Assembly: GCA_964558395.1 (NCBI GenBank)
Contig: CAZLDS010000032.1
Coordinates: 1 to 33,960, forward strand
Length of the DNA: 33,960 nucleotides
Direction of reading: 5' to 3'
Origin: CSP1-5 sp964558395
GTDB lineage: Bacteria > Methylomirabilota > Methylomirabilia > Methylomirabilales > CSP1-5
The translations under genes and the position numbers were made by a program. The notes under the pieces are model-generated. The model saw nothing but the letters and a program-made list of their open reading frames with translations. It searched no databases and was not told where the DNA came from. Shown here one piece after another: positions 7,479-16,667 of this stretch; positions within the stretch are counted from its first letter, which is position 1, and every line of letters starts with the position of its first letter.

Positions 7479-7976
7479 ATGCCCGAAATCAATCAATCAC
7501 TCATTGATAACACCTGGCGACGGATTCGCAAGTACGACCACACAAAGGCCGTCGCCGAGGCCCAGCGCTTTGCGCGGGAACAGCCAGCCGTCCTTCATTT
7601 TACGCGGGAGTTTCTCCGCGAGTTTGATGAAGAAACCCAGGGGATCGCCCTGGGCCTTGTGTACCTGCTTTTTGAGACAGCGCAAGTGGGCCGCCGTTTG
7701 CCTTTGCCGTCCCTGTCTCCCGAGCAGATTGAAGAACGGTGCACCATCAGTAGTGCGTGGCTGGACGCTTTGGAACGCCACGAGTCCGTTTCGTTTGCGC
7801 GCTGGCAGGATCAACTACCGCAATCACCCGTCGCGCTGCATATCGTCCAGGCGTATGTTCCCCCGTTGGCGCAACAAGGCGCTGATGAGGAGCGGAGGCG
7901 AGTGCACCTCTTCGTTCTGCTCATGACGTTGCTGGACGCCTTAGGAGAGCCGGAAGGGAGTCAAGAGTCGCGCTAA
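7479..7976 (+). CDS. Conserved-looking hypothetical protein
   Basis: The 165-residue protein is predicted to be soluble and mainly helical, with no signal peptide. It starts 11 bases after the zinc-ribbon gene, so it probably closes this operon, although its ATG has no clear ribosome site and may depend on coupling. Its helix-rich body includes FTREFLREFDEETQGIALGL and a C-terminal LLMTLLDALGEPEG. I do not recognise the family. It converges with livF across a 76-base gap with no terminator hairpin. Confidence 0.55.
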   Translation: MPEINQSLIDNTWRRIRKYDHTKAVAEAQRFAREQPAVLHFTREFLREFDEETQGIALGLVYLLFETAQVGRRLPLPSLSPEQIEERCTISSAWLDALERHESVSFARWQDQLPQSPVALHIVQAYVPPLAQQGADEERRRVHLFVLLMTLLDALGEPEGSQESR

Positions 7977-8052
7977 CTTTGTGACGACCCGGGAAGATTG
8001 CGAAGGACCATACCCCTCGAACCGTAAGGGAGACTCGAACGCAAAGAGTGAA

Positions 8053-8766
8053 TTAGCCCCCGAGATAAACCTTCTTGACTTCGGGGTTGGCGAGCAGTTC
8101 TTCAGACCCACCCTCTAGTACGAGCCTGCCGTTCTCCAGGACGTACCCTCGACCGGCAAACTGCAGCGCCATTCGAGCATTCTGCTCGACGATCAGCATC
8201 GTGGTTCCTTCCTGATTGATTTGCTTCAGTGATGCAAACACACTCGACATCAAGACGGGAGCCAACCCCATGGACGGCTCATCGAGGAGCATGATTTTCC
8301 TGCCGCTCAAAAAAGCCCGCCCGACAGCCAGCATCTGCTGCTCCCCACCGCTCAGTGTTCCGGCCTTCTGCTTTTGCCGCTCTTTCAACCGCGGAAAGAT
8401 CGAGAATACCCGGTCAACGTCTCGCTCGACCGCTCTGTGATCCCTCCGAGCAAACGTGGCGAGGCGTAAATTCTCCATGACCGTCAAGTTGTCGAACAGA
8501 CGTCTCCCCTCGGGGACATGGGAGATGCCAAGCTCGCTGACGACCTTGTCCGCAGGGTATTCGAGTAAGTTCCGTCCCGTGTAGGTTATTTTTGACCCGG
8601 CTTCGACCGGGACGAGGCGTGAAATCGCTCGCAAGGTCGTACTCTTCCCGGCTCCATTGGCACCGATGATGCACACGATCTCCCCCTCATTGATATGGAA
8701 GCTTATACCATGAAGGGCCTTGATCTTGTCGTAGGAGACTCGCAGATTTTCCACCGACAACAACAT
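8053..8766 (-). CDS. livF: Branched-chain amino-acid ABC transporter ATPase LivF
   Basis: One of the two ATPases of the high-affinity branched-chain amino-acid (HAAT) importer. The 237-residue product has Walker A GANGAGKST, signature LSGGEQQMLAVGRAF, Walker B IMLLDEPSMGLAP and the H-loop region LIVEQNARMAL, all typical of LivF. It is the last gene of the operon; its start overlaps the end of livG by one base. The substrate may be Leu/Ile/Val or another amino acid or amide, because liv-type systems vary. Confidence 0.93.
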   Translation of the reverse strand: MLLSVENLRVSYDKIKALHGISFHINEGEIVCIIGANGAGKSTTLRAISRLVPVEAGSKITYTGRNLLEYPADKVVSELGISHVPEGRRLFDNLTVMENLRLATFARRDHRAVERDVDRVFSIFPRLKERQKQKAGTLSGGEQQMLAVGRAFLSGRKIMLLDEPSMGLAPVLMSSVFASLKQINQEGTTMLIVEQNARMALQFAGRGYVLENGRLVLEGGSEELLANPEVKKVYLGG

Positions 8767-9536
8767 CAGATCGCCGTCTCCTTGCCCAAATAGGCATCAA
8801 TCACCGTGGGGTTATTTTGAATTTCTTTCGGTGTGCCTTCAGCGATGACCTCACCAAAGTTGAGAGTCTGAATGGTCTCGCACAGCTCCATGACCACCCT
8901 CACCCTATGCTCGATGAGCAAAATAGCCAGCCCCAACTCACCGTGGACCCGTCGGATGATCTGCATGATCTGAAATAGCTCCTCCTCGTTCATCCCCGCC
9001 GTGGGCTCATCCAGCAACAATATCTTGGGTTGCGTCGCCAGCGCCCGGGCTATTTCCACCCTTCTCTGGGCGCCGTATGGTAGGTTGAGGACAACCTGAT
9101 CCGAAAGGTGGCGGATGCCCATCATTTCCAAGAGCTGATACGCTCGCTCTTCGATCTCTGCCTCCTCTCTGTGCCGGTTCGGTGTACCGAAGAAGGCGCC
9201 GAACAATCCATACCGAATCTTCGAGTAGTGGGCCATCTTGACGTGTTCGACGACGGTCATATGTCTCCACAAGAGAAGGTTTTGAAAGGTCCTGCTCACG
9301 CCCATGGAGGCGATCTGGTGAGGGGGGAGGCCGTTTATTTTTTTGCCGTCCAAGAAGATTTCACCTTTGGTAGGCGTGTACATGCCTGTAATGAGATTGA
9401 AAATAGTCGTCTTTCCTGCTCCGTTCGGACCGATCAGGCCTCTGATGTGCCCTAATCCGATCTCGAGGTTGTAATTGTGAACGGCGCGCAATCCCCCGAA
9501 GTCGTGGGTCATATCTTGAACGCGAAGGAATGGCAA
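8766..9536 (-). CDS. livG: Branched-chain amino-acid ABC transporter ATPase LivG
   Basis: The second ATPase of the importer, 256 residues. It shows Walker A GPNGAGKTT, the LivG-type signature LPYGAQRRVEIARAL, Walker B ILLLDEPTAGMNEEE and H-loop LIEHRVRVVME. The LPYGAQ form of the signature is common in LivG and is not degenerate. It lies one base from livM and overlaps livF by one base, so the genes are tightly coupled. Confidence 0.93.
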   Translation of the reverse strand: MPFLRVQDMTHDFGGLRAVHNYNLEIGLGHIRGLIGPNGAGKTTIFNLITGMYTPTKGEIFLDGKKINGLPPHQIASMGVSRTFQNLLLWRHMTVVEHVKMAHYSKIRYGLFGAFFGTPNRHREEAEIEERAYQLLEMMGIRHLSDQVVLNLPYGAQRRVEIARALATQPKILLLDEPTAGMNEEELFQIMQIIRRVHGELGLAILLIEHRVRVVMELCETIQTLNFGEVIAEGTPKEIQNNPTVIDAYLGKETAI

Positions 9537-9537
9537 C

Positions 9538-10812
9538 TTAGACCTCTCCGCTTGGGGTCTGTTTCGGTTTGATTAGGTTCGTCACATTGAGTTCCTTAAA
9601 CGCGATAAGGCCCGTTGGGCGGAAAATCATCACGAGGATGAGCAAGAGCGGAATGATGATCCACTTGAAAATCTCCAACGGTCGGAGGGCTTCACCGAGG
9701 AGACTAATACTGACGGCGCCAACAATGGCTCCGTACACGGAGTTGAGCCCTCCAAAATACACCATGGCCAGGACCTCAGCAAGTTTTTGAATGCCAAAGG
9801 TTCCGGGGTTCACGTATCGGAGCACATGGGCAAAAAGGCCACCTGCAACACCGGCCCAGAAGGCAGCGAAGAGAAACGCCACCATCTTGGTGCGTCTGGT
9901 GTTGACCGTCATGGCATCGGCCGCCATTTCGTTGTCACGTACCGCGTTGAGGGCTTTTCCGATCGTCGAGCGCACAAAACTGTTGATGATCCATACGCAG
10001 GCGACCGTCCAGAGAAAGACAGTGGGCAGGTTGGCCCAGTCCGGCTGCCCACTCAGCCCGCGTGCCCCCCGGACAAGCTCAAGGTTCTCGATCAAACTCT
10101 TGACGACGAACATAAACGCCAGGGAGATGATGGCAAGATAATCGCCTCTTGTTCGAAAGGAGGGAATTGCGACAGCGAGGGCCCCGAGGGATGCGACGAA
10201 TCCGCCCAGAATCAGAGCAATGGGAAACATGAAAGGCCCGAGAGCTGGAGGGAGGAACGCTACCCCAAAGAGCCGATCATTGACGAAGAGGGTCATGGTG
10301 AACACCGAGGCGACGTATGCGCCCAGGGCCATGAATCCGGGGTGGGAACACGAGAACTCGCCCATGTAACCGTTAATCACGTTCAGGCTCAAGGTGACCA
10401 TAATGGCGATCAAGGTGAGCCGAAGCATGAGGACACGGTAATCACTGATTCCCGCCCAGAGATGCAAGGTTACATAAAGCAGGGAAAGGTGAATGGCCAC
10501 AGAGATCACGATCGGGGGCCGAAAAAGTTCAGCGGCGAGTCTGTTCGTCAGTGGTTTGCTCAGCCGTGTCGTGATGCCTATCGGTAACACGTATACGAAT
10601 AGCATATACGGGATTGCGCCGGGGATCAGGATCGGCTTTTTGAGCATAATAACGAAACCAAACAGGACTGGTATTTTTGGCAATCCCAGGGCGAGGGCGA
10701 GCGGAGTGCCTACAAGGCGTTCAAGAGCCACGGCGATCAAGGCGCCAAAAAGCCAGCCGAGCAAAGGAACCTGGGAAAGTGGAGCCCAGATGTGCCGACG
10801 GAGCAGCTTCAT
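9538..10812 (-). CDS. livM: Branched-chain amino-acid ABC transporter permease LivM
   Basis: Inner-membrane permease of the importer, 424 residues. The C-terminal ~300 residues hold the LivM core with GYMGEFSCSHPGFMALGAYVAS and the conserved RDNEMAADAMTVN loop that contacts the ATPase. The first ~110 residues form an extension with about three hydrophobic segments, as in the long E. coli-type LivM. It is followed by livG one base away and preceded by livH. Confidence 0.92.
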   Translation of the reverse strand: MKLLRRHIWAPLSQVPLLGWLFGALIAVALERLVGTPLALALGLPKIPVLFGFVIMLKKPILIPGAIPYMLFVYVLPIGITTRLSKPLTNRLAAELFRPPIVISVAIHLSLLYVTLHLWAGISDYRVLMLRLTLIAIMVTLSLNVINGYMGEFSCSHPGFMALGAYVASVFTMTLFVNDRLFGVAFLPPALGPFMFPIALILGGFVASLGALAVAIPSFRTRGDYLAIISLAFMFVVKSLIENLELVRGARGLSGQPDWANLPTVFLWTVACVWIINSFVRSTIGKALNAVRDNEMAADAMTVNTRRTKMVAFLFAAFWAGVAGGLFAHVLRYVNPGTFGIQKLAEVLAMVYFGGLNSVYGAIVGAVSISLLGEALRPLEIFKWIIIPLLLILVMIFRPTGLIAFKELNVTNLIKPKQTPSGEV

Positions 10813-10873
10813 GGTTCCGACCTCACCTCGCGGCTTCTTCTCATGTTAATCCACCGTCTCCTACCTGAAACGA

Positions 10874-11797
10874 TTAGAGCCTCAACCGTGCGCTATACGG
10901 CTCACCAAAAAAGCCATGAGGCCTGAACGTCAGAATAAGCATGATGATGGAGTAAGCAATCAGGTCGCGCAGCGTCGAGGGAAAGATCATTGCCACGAAG
11001 ATTTCGGTAAAACCCAGCAAGAAACCAGCGAGAGTGGCTCCCATGACAGAGCCTCTGCCGCCTAGGATCGCAGCCACGAACGCCTTCCAGCCGAGGAGAA
11101 CGCCCATATAGGGATCCAATACGGGGTAGGCCACGCCAAAGAGGATCCCTGCGGCGGCTGCCAAGGCCGAACCCAGGGCGAATGTGAGAGCGGCAATCGT
11201 GTTGAGCGGTACCCCCATCAAGGGCACGGCGCTATAATCAAAAGCCATCGCCCGCATGGCCATCCCCCACTTGGTCCTGCGGACAAACTGATGCAGAGCA
11301 AGGGCAAGGAGAAACGACACTAGAACGATCATGATTTTCTTGTTGGTGATAAATACACCGCCCACGTTATAAGTCGTGGTCTCGATTAAGGAGGGGAAAC
11401 GTATCCGCCGTGCTCCCAGCAGGGCCAAGTTGCTAGTTTCCAATATGATACCTATCATCAAACCTGTGATTGCGGCGGAGGCGCGAGGCGCGTCTCGCAA
11501 GGGTCGATATCCTACTCGTTCAACGATTATGCCCACGAAAGAGGTCAAGAACATGGAGAAGAGAATGGTCAATACGAGAATCAACCAGTTGGGCATGGCG
11601 ACGGCGCCCGAGGAGGCCAGTCCCATCAGGGCAATGGAAACACCGAAACCGATATACGCTCCGACCATAAAGATATCGCCGTGCGCAAAGTTAAAGAGCA
11701 TGAGGATGCTGTAAACCATGGAGTATCCTATGGCGATCAGGGCGTAAAAGCTCCCCCACTGGAGGGCATTGACAAGGTTTTGGACGAAAAATGCCAT
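10874..11797 (-). CDS. livH: Branched-chain amino-acid ABC transporter permease LivH
   Basis: Partner permease of LivM, 307 residues. Hydrophobic throughout, with the LivH motifs LQWGSFYALIAIGYSMVYSIL, FNFAHGDIFMVGAY and RAMAFDYSAVPLMGV. I place the start at the ATG at 11797; the frame extends to a TTG at 11866, but the extra 23 residues are charged and unlike the family. The ribosome site for 11797 is weak. The gap to livM is 61 bases. Confidence 0.9.
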   Translation of the reverse strand: MAFFVQNLVNALQWGSFYALIAIGYSMVYSILMLFNFAHGDIFMVGAYIGFGVSIALMGLASSGAVAMPNWLILVLTILFSMFLTSFVGIIVERVGYRPLRDAPRASAAITGLMIGIILETSNLALLGARRIRFPSLIETTTYNVGGVFITNKKIMIVLVSFLLALALHQFVRRTKWGMAMRAMAFDYSAVPLMGVPLNTIAALTFALGSALAAAAGILFGVAYPVLDPYMGVLLGWKAFVAAILGGRGSVMGATLAGFLLGFTEIFVAMIFPSTLRDLIAYSIIMLILTFRPHGFFGEPYSARLRL

Positions 11798-11881
11798 CGC
11801 TTCGGTGCTTGTCCTTTCAACAAAGACGGGCTCAGGACAATCGTCCTGGCCCGCCTTTCTCTCCAACGAATGGGGGGACTG

Positions 11882-13060
11882 CTACCCCTTCGGGCAAACA
11901 GACTTATAGAACTCGAACTCGCCTTTGTCGCTAATTCTGACGATGACAGCGCACTTGATCGGATCGCCTTCTTTCGTAAAAGTCATCTCGCCTGTTATGC
12001 CCTTAAATTTCTTGATCCGACTCAACGCATCGCGGACACGGTCCCGGTCCTTTCTCAGATTCCCCGTCAGCCCGCCGGTATCCTGAATAGCCCTTTCAAC
12101 GATGCGGAGGGAGTCCCAAGTGAGCGCGGCCACATCGTCGGGCACGTACCCATATTTTTTGTTGTATCTGTCGATGAATTCCTTTGTCGCTCCTGTTGCA
12201 CCCGCCGCCGCGTAGTGCGTGCTAAAGAAGAGGCCGTAGCAGTCTTTGCCGCAGAGTTGTACCGTCTCTGCCGAACCCCAACTGTCGCTCCCCACAATGG
12301 GTTTTTTCCACCCCAACTGGTGGGCCTGCTGCACGATTAAGGCCACCTCGTTATAGTACTGGGGAGTGAACAGAACCTGAGCGCTTGAATTGATAATCTT
12401 CGTCAACTGGGAGCTGAAGTCGGTATCCTTGGTGGTGAAGCTTTCGAAGGCCACGACGGACCCGGCGCCTTGCCGATCTTCCCAGGCCTTTTTAAAGAAC
12501 TCGGCAAGTCCCTTGGGGTAATCACTCGCCACATCGTAGAGCACCGCGGCCTTGGTGACTTTGAACTCCTCGGTTATGAAATCTGCGACCACGGGACCCT
12601 GAAAGGGATCGAGGAAGGGAGCCCGGAAAACGTAGGGTCGGTCCTTGGTGGTGTCGGGATTTGTGGACCAAGGGGTAATCATCGGCGTCCTATAGTTGTT
12701 CGCTATGCCACCCGCAGGCACTGCCTGCTTGGAGGCCTGAGGTCCAACAATGACCAACACCTCGTCCTCGGTGATCATCTTGGTGTTGGCCTTGACCGCC
12801 GATTCTGCTTTGGACTCGTTGTCCTCAATAACGAGCTCAACCGGGTACGTCTTCCCCCCCACTTTAAGACCCCCGGCGGCTTTAATGTCTTCGAGCCACA
12901 TCTGAGCCGCGAACTTTGTGCCCTCGCCTACCTTGGGGATATCGCCGGTGAGGGGAGCGTTAATGCCGATCTTGATTGTCTCTGCACTCACCCAGCCGAA
13001 AGGTGAGAAAGCGAGAATACCCACGAGGACACACACACCAAATGGTAATCCTTTTCGCAT
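11882..13060 (-). CDS. livK: Branched-chain amino-acid ABC transporter substrate-binding protein
   Basis: The periplasmic binding protein of the importer, 392 residues. It has an N-terminal signal peptide (basic MRKG, then a hydrophobic run to about residue 24, cleaved near VSA-ET). The mature part starts with the family pattern TIKIGINAPLTGDIPKVGEG and contains VIVGPQASKQAVPAGGIANN. ATG 13060 is chosen because AGGAGG lies five bases upstream; the GTG at 13063 would be too close. It is first in the operon, as expected. Sequence does not fix the ligand. Confidence 0.9.
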   Translation of the reverse strand: MRKGLPFGVCVLVGILAFSPFGWVSAETIKIGINAPLTGDIPKVGEGTKFAAQMWLEDIKAAGGLKVGGKTYPVELVIEDNESKAESAVKANTKMITEDEVLVIVGPQASKQAVPAGGIANNYRTPMITPWSTNPDTTKDRPYVFRAPFLDPFQGPVVADFITEEFKVTKAAVLYDVASDYPKGLAEFFKKAWEDRQGAGSVVAFESFTTKDTDFSSQLTKIINSSAQVLFTPQYYNEVALIVQQAHQLGWKKPIVGSDSWGSAETVQLCGKDCYGLFFSTHYAAAGATGATKEFIDRYNKKYGYVPDDVAALTWDSLRIVERAIQDTGGLTGNLRKDRDRVRDALSRIKKFKGITGEMTFTKEGDPIKCAVIVRISDKGEFEFYKSVCPKG

Positions 13061-13135
13061 CACTTCCTCCTTCTTTTATTCGTGACGTACCTTCTATTCT
13101 TGATGCGGCTAGCGGATCGTCTGATATAGTGCCCT

Positions 13136-13451
13136 CTACTTGGTTATGACCTTATACCTTGCTTGCTGCCGGGCCACAAGACCTCCCTTGAGCAATGCCG
13201 CCTCACGGAGGCCCTTTTCCTGCGCCGCGTCTGCCACCCTGGCGGCCGATTTATCCTTAGGTCAGGTTCAATAAAAGACGAGAGACTTTCCGGCGATCAG
13301 CTCGTTAATCCGGGCCTCGACTTCGGTGATTGGGAGACAGATCACCCGGGGAATGTCGCCTCGAGTATAGACCGATGACTTTCACATGGCCCTGGTCGAT
13401 CGCTGCCTTCACTTGCTGAGGCATGAGGCGAGGACTCTGAGGGTTCGCCAT
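13136..13451 (-). pseudogene. Rhodanese-like reading frame with one frameshift and two in-frame TGA codons
   Basis: Reading the minus strand from ATG 13451 gives MANPQSPRLMPQQVKAAIDQ and so on. After about residue 28 (near GGTCTATACTCG) the match shifts by one base and continues as RGDIPRVICLPITEVEAR, INELIAGKSLVFY, then TGA-Thr-TGA-PKDKSAARVADAAQ, ending at TAG 13136 after LLKGGLVARQQARYKV. This is a single rhodanese domain: the RGDIP turn, the FY-x-T-x-P active-site region and the LKGG-x-x-A motif align. The TGA codons fall exactly at the Cys-x-Cys position. It may be a decayed gene. Alternatively the TGA codons are read as selenocysteine and the frameshift is a sequencing or assembly error. 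There is no good ribosome site. It ends 75 bases upstream of livK. Confidence 0.65.
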
Positions 13452-13466
13452 GGCCGTAGCCTAGCT

Positions 13467-13480
13467 CCCCAGTTCTGGGG
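13467..13480. repeat. Short inverted repeat CCCCAG-TT-CTGGGG
   Basis: Six-base arms with a two-base centre lie just upstream of the rhodanese-like frame and about 110 bases before the MFS gene on the other strand. The centre is too short for a good hairpin, so a protein-binding operator is the more likely reading. Apart from this, 13452-13590 holds only the G-rich ribosome site of the MFS gene. Confidence 0.3.
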
Positions 13481-13590
13481 TGTCAACGCCACTCCATTTT
13501 TCGTCGGCCTTTGCACGCCATCATTTACAAGCAATAAGGCTTCTGGTAGGAAAGGGAGGTTTTGCCTGAGCGGGCAGGGGGCAGTTCAAC

Positions 13591-14841
13591 ATGAATGATG
13601 TTGACATGACCCAAGTGCGCAGGGGAGTAGATGAGGGGGGACAGGGGACGCGAACTCTTGTCCTGGCGACCCTGCAGCAGGCTGGGCTGACTATGGTCCG
13701 TTTTGGTATCCCCGCCCTTGTCCCATTCGTCCGACAGGACCTCGCCCTCTCCTTCGTGCAAGTCGGCATGTTACTGGCCGCTATGGACATCGGGGGATTT
13801 CCCGCCTTCATCCCAACGGGGGTCTTGGCAGATCGCTGGGGGGAGCGGCGCGTGTTACGGGCCGGGGGGTTGTTGGTCGGCAGTGCGGCCATCCTTGGAG
13901 CCCTCGTCCCCTCGTATGGTGTCCTGCTCTTCTGCCTCGCCGTGGCCGGGGTCGGCTTTCCCAGTGGTCACACCGCGGGGATCAAAGCCGTCGTGCGGCG
14001 GGCCCCGGCGTATATGCGCGGCTTTGCTATTGGTGTCCGACAGGCTGGCCTTCCCATCGGAGGAATGGCCGCCGCACTCTTGATCCCGGCCCTCGCCGGG
14101 GTGGGAGGGTGGCGGGTAGCCCTTGTGGGAGTTGGGATCCTGTGCCTGCTCTTTGGGCTTTTGTGCGGGTGGCTGCCCCTCGATCCCCCGACGGACGAGC
14201 GACACAGTGGCAGCATCGAAATCATTCCCAGCCTCCTCCGCAACCGGGACTTCCTCAGCATTACGCTGCTCGGGGCGTTTCTGGTGGTGGGGCAGTTTAC
14301 CCTCGCAGGGTATCTTCCGCTGTTCTTTATCGATCGCCACGGCTGGTCGCCTGCCGCCGCCGCCCACCTTCTTGTGTGGATTCATCTGGGGGCGATTGCG
14401 GGTCGGCTCGGATGGGGCGCGGTCTCGGACCGGTTCCTCGGCGGGAAGCGCCGGCCGGTGCTCAGCTGGGTGATTCCCGCTGGGGCGGTCATTGTTGTAG
14501 CTGTGAGCCAATTTCCTCAGGATGGCGGAGTTGCGCTGGCGAGCACCCTTGCCCTCATCGGGGGTATCTCGCTCGCCGGGTGGAACGGGCTCATCATCAA
14601 CCTGTTTACGGAGTGGGTGGGAATTGACATGGCGGCGACCGCCCTTGGTGCCCATCTTAGCGTCTTGTTCTTCAGCTCGATGGTCAGTCCACCCCTCTTC
14701 GGGTGGGTCGTGGACATGGCAGGTTCGTACACCCCGGCCTGGCTCATGATCATCTTTTTCCAAGGCGGAGCCTTCCTGTTGCTGCGGCGTGTTCGCGAAG
14801 GAGAGAAGTACGGGGGTGACACACCAGCGGGGGAACGGTAA
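13591..14841 (+). CDS. Major facilitator superfamily transporter
   Basis: Inner-membrane secondary carrier of 416 residues with about twelve hydrophobic segments in two halves. The loop between spans 2 and 3 carries the MFS motif A form GVLADRWGERRVLRAGG, and a related GAVSDRFLGGKRRPVL sits in the second half. The substrate is unknown; similarity in style is to anion/drug or organic-acid carriers. A G-run about nine bases before ATG 13591 could be the ribosome site, and the in-frame ATG at 13606 is an alternative. It converges with the ABC exporter genes 19 bases away with no terminator between. Confidence 0.85.
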   Translation: MNDVDMTQVRRGVDEGGQGTRTLVLATLQQAGLTMVRFGIPALVPFVRQDLALSFVQVGMLLAAMDIGGFPAFIPTGVLADRWGERRVLRAGGLLVGSAAILGALVPSYGVLLFCLAVAGVGFPSGHTAGIKAVVRRAPAYMRGFAIGVRQAGLPIGGMAAALLIPALAGVGGWRVALVGVGILCLLFGLLCGWLPLDPPTDERHSGSIEIIPSLLRNRDFLSITLLGAFLVVGQFTLAGYLPLFFIDRHGWSPAAAAHLLVWIHLGAIAGRLGWGAVSDRFLGGKRRPVLSWVIPAGAVIVVAVSQFPQDGGVALASTLALIGGISLAGWNGLIINLFTEWVGIDMAATALGAHLSVLFFSSMVSPPLFGWVVDMAGSYTPAWLMIIFFQGGAFLLLRRVREGEKYGGDTPAGER

Positions 14842-14860
14842 GCGGAACGTGTGACGGCAT

Positions 14861-16648
14861 CTACCCGAAATGCGCGTGTGGAAGGCCGTCGTGCTGCAGG
14901 TGCCAGAGGCGCGCGTACAGGCCTCCTTGGGCCAAGAGCTCCTGATGGGTTCCTTTCTCGACGAGTTCCCCATGGTGGAGCACAAGGATCCGGTCCGCCT
15001 CAGCCGCGCTTTTCAAGCGATGCGCGATAGTCAGGACGGTCTTACCGTCTGTGAGCTGGCGCAGCCGGCGGGAAAACTCGGCCTCCGTGGCTGCATCGAC
15101 GTTCGACGTTGCCTCGTCGAGGATGAGGATGTCGGGAGCGTAGACCAGCGCCCGAGCCAGTCCGATGAGTTGTCTCTCGCCCATAGAGAGAGAGGCCCCG
15201 CGCTCGGTGAGACGAGACTCCAGTCCGGCCGGAAGACGCTCGATCACCGGTGCGGCTCCGGCGAGCTCCAGTGATCGCTCGACCTCCTCTGGGCTCACGC
15301 CGTGGCCCACCTGCAGGTTGGTAGCGACGCTTTCCGAAAAGAGAAACGGGTCCTGGGGGATAAGCCCGATCCGCCGGCGCAACGCAGTAAGGTCGAGCCC
15401 CCGAATATCCCACCCGTCCACCAGAATCGCACCGCGCTCGATCTCGTAGAGCCGGGCGAGCAGGTTGACCACCGTGCTTTTTCCCGCTCCGGTTGCCCCG
15501 ACCAGAGCCACGCGCTCTCCGGGCTCCACCGTGAAGGAGAGTCCTTTGAGAATGGGTTCGCCGGGCCGATAGGCAAACCAGACGTCCTTGAATTCGATCG
15601 CCCCCCGGAATGAACGCATCTGATGGCCGTTGTCGTCTGGCTCTGGTGGCTCATCCAACAGGTCAAAGATCCGCTCGGACGACGCCATCGCTGACTGCAT
15701 GACGTAATACTTTTCGCTGAGGTCCCTGATGGGGACGAAGAAGCGTTGCAGATATTCCAAGAAGGCGACGAGGATCCCTAATGTAATCGTCTCTTGTACC
15801 ACCTGTCCCCCGCCATACCAGATGATCAGCCCGAGCCCGAGCGCGGCGATCACCTCCACGGCAGGGTAAAAGAGTGCGTAATACAGAAGGGCGAGGAGCG
15901 TGGCCTCCCGGTGCTCGGCGTTGACACCGCGAAAGCGCGTCGCCATGGCTTCCTCTCGGCCGAAGGCCTGAATCACCTCCATGCCGTTCAGGCTCTCCTG
16001 GAGGAAGGCGTTTAATCGGCTGACCTTCTGCCGGATCAGACGATAGGCCCCCCGTGCTTTCTTTTGAAAGAGGAGGACCGCAGCGATCCCCAACGGGAGG
16101 ATCGTAAAGGCGATGAGGGAGAGTTCCAGATCGAGGTACAGCATCGCCCCCACGATCGCGGCCGCTGTGAAGAGATCTCCGGTGGCGCTGACGAGGCCGC
16201 TGGTGAACAGCTCTTTGAGGTTTTCCACATCCGAGGTGACCCGGGTAAAGATCCGACCGGCCGGATTCCGATCGAAGTAACGGAGGGGGAGGCGCTTCAG
16301 GTGGCGGAAGATCTCGAGCCTCACATCGGCCATCACCCGCTGTCCGGTCCACTGTGTGAGGAGGAGCTGCCCGTAGCGGACGCCCCCCTCCAGAGCGAGG
16401 ATGCCCAGATAAAGAAAAGCAAGTCCCCAGAGCCCTTCGAGGTGGGCCGGGACGATATAGCTGTCAATGGCGACCTTAAGGAGGTAGGGACGGAGGACCT
16501 CAAGCCCCGAGGCAATGATCAGCAGTGTCACCGAGCCAGCGATGACCGTCCGATGGGGCGTCAGGTACGTGAGCAGACGCCTCATCAGCCGGGCATCATA
16601 GGCTCGTCCGAGGATCTCCTCTTCTTCCTGTCGCACTATCGTTCCCAT
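14861..16648 (-). CDS. ABC exporter subunit with catalytic Walker B (TM288-like half)
   Basis: 595-residue half-transporter: six membrane spans in about residues 30-310 and a nucleotide-binding domain after about 345. Walker A is GATGAGKST (near residue 386) and Walker B is ILILDEATSNVD, with the catalytic Glu present and the switch His in IAHRLKSAAEAD. Its signature is LSMGERQ, off the LSGGQ consensus. The upstream gene has a normal LSGGQ but an Asp in place of the catalytic Glu. This reciprocal pattern is that of heterodimeric exporters (TM287/TM288, TmrAB, BmrCD), in which one of the two ATP sites is degenerate. Candidate substrates are drugs, peptides or lipids; none can be chosen. Confidence 0.9.
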   Translation of the reverse strand: MGTIVRQEEEEILGRAYDARLMRRLLTYLTPHRTVIAGSVTLLIIASGLEVLRPYLLKVAIDSYIVPAHLEGLWGLAFLYLGILALEGGVRYGQLLLTQWTGQRVMADVRLEIFRHLKRLPLRYFDRNPAGRIFTRVTSDVENLKELFTSGLVSATGDLFTAAAIVGAMLYLDLELSLIAFTILPLGIAAVLLFQKKARGAYRLIRQKVSRLNAFLQESLNGMEVIQAFGREEAMATRFRGVNAEHREATLLALLYYALFYPAVEVIAALGLGLIIWYGGGQVVQETITLGILVAFLEYLQRFFVPIRDLSEKYYVMQSAMASSERIFDLLDEPPEPDDNGHQMRSFRGAIEFKDVWFAYRPGEPILKGLSFTVEPGERVALVGATGAGKSTVVNLLARLYEIERGAILVDGWDIRGLDLTALRRRIGLIPQDPFLFSESVATNLQVGHGVSPEEVERSLELAGAAPVIERLPAGLESRLTERGASLSMGERQLIGLARALVYAPDILILDEATSNVDAATEAEFSRRLRQLTDGKTVLTIAHRLKSAAEADRILVLHHGELVEKGTHQELLAQGGLYARLWHLQHDGLPHAHFG

Positions 16649-16667
16649 GCCTCGTGCCTTGCAAGCA

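Noticed and set aside
9060..9090. LPYGAQ as a degenerate ABC signature in LivG
   Set aside because: This form is common in LivG proteins and does not imply loss of ATPase activity.
9787..10587. Long open frame opposite livM
   Set aside because: It is a shadow of the livM coding strand: hydrophilic composition with Gly/Asp/His runs, no family resemblance and no ribosome site.
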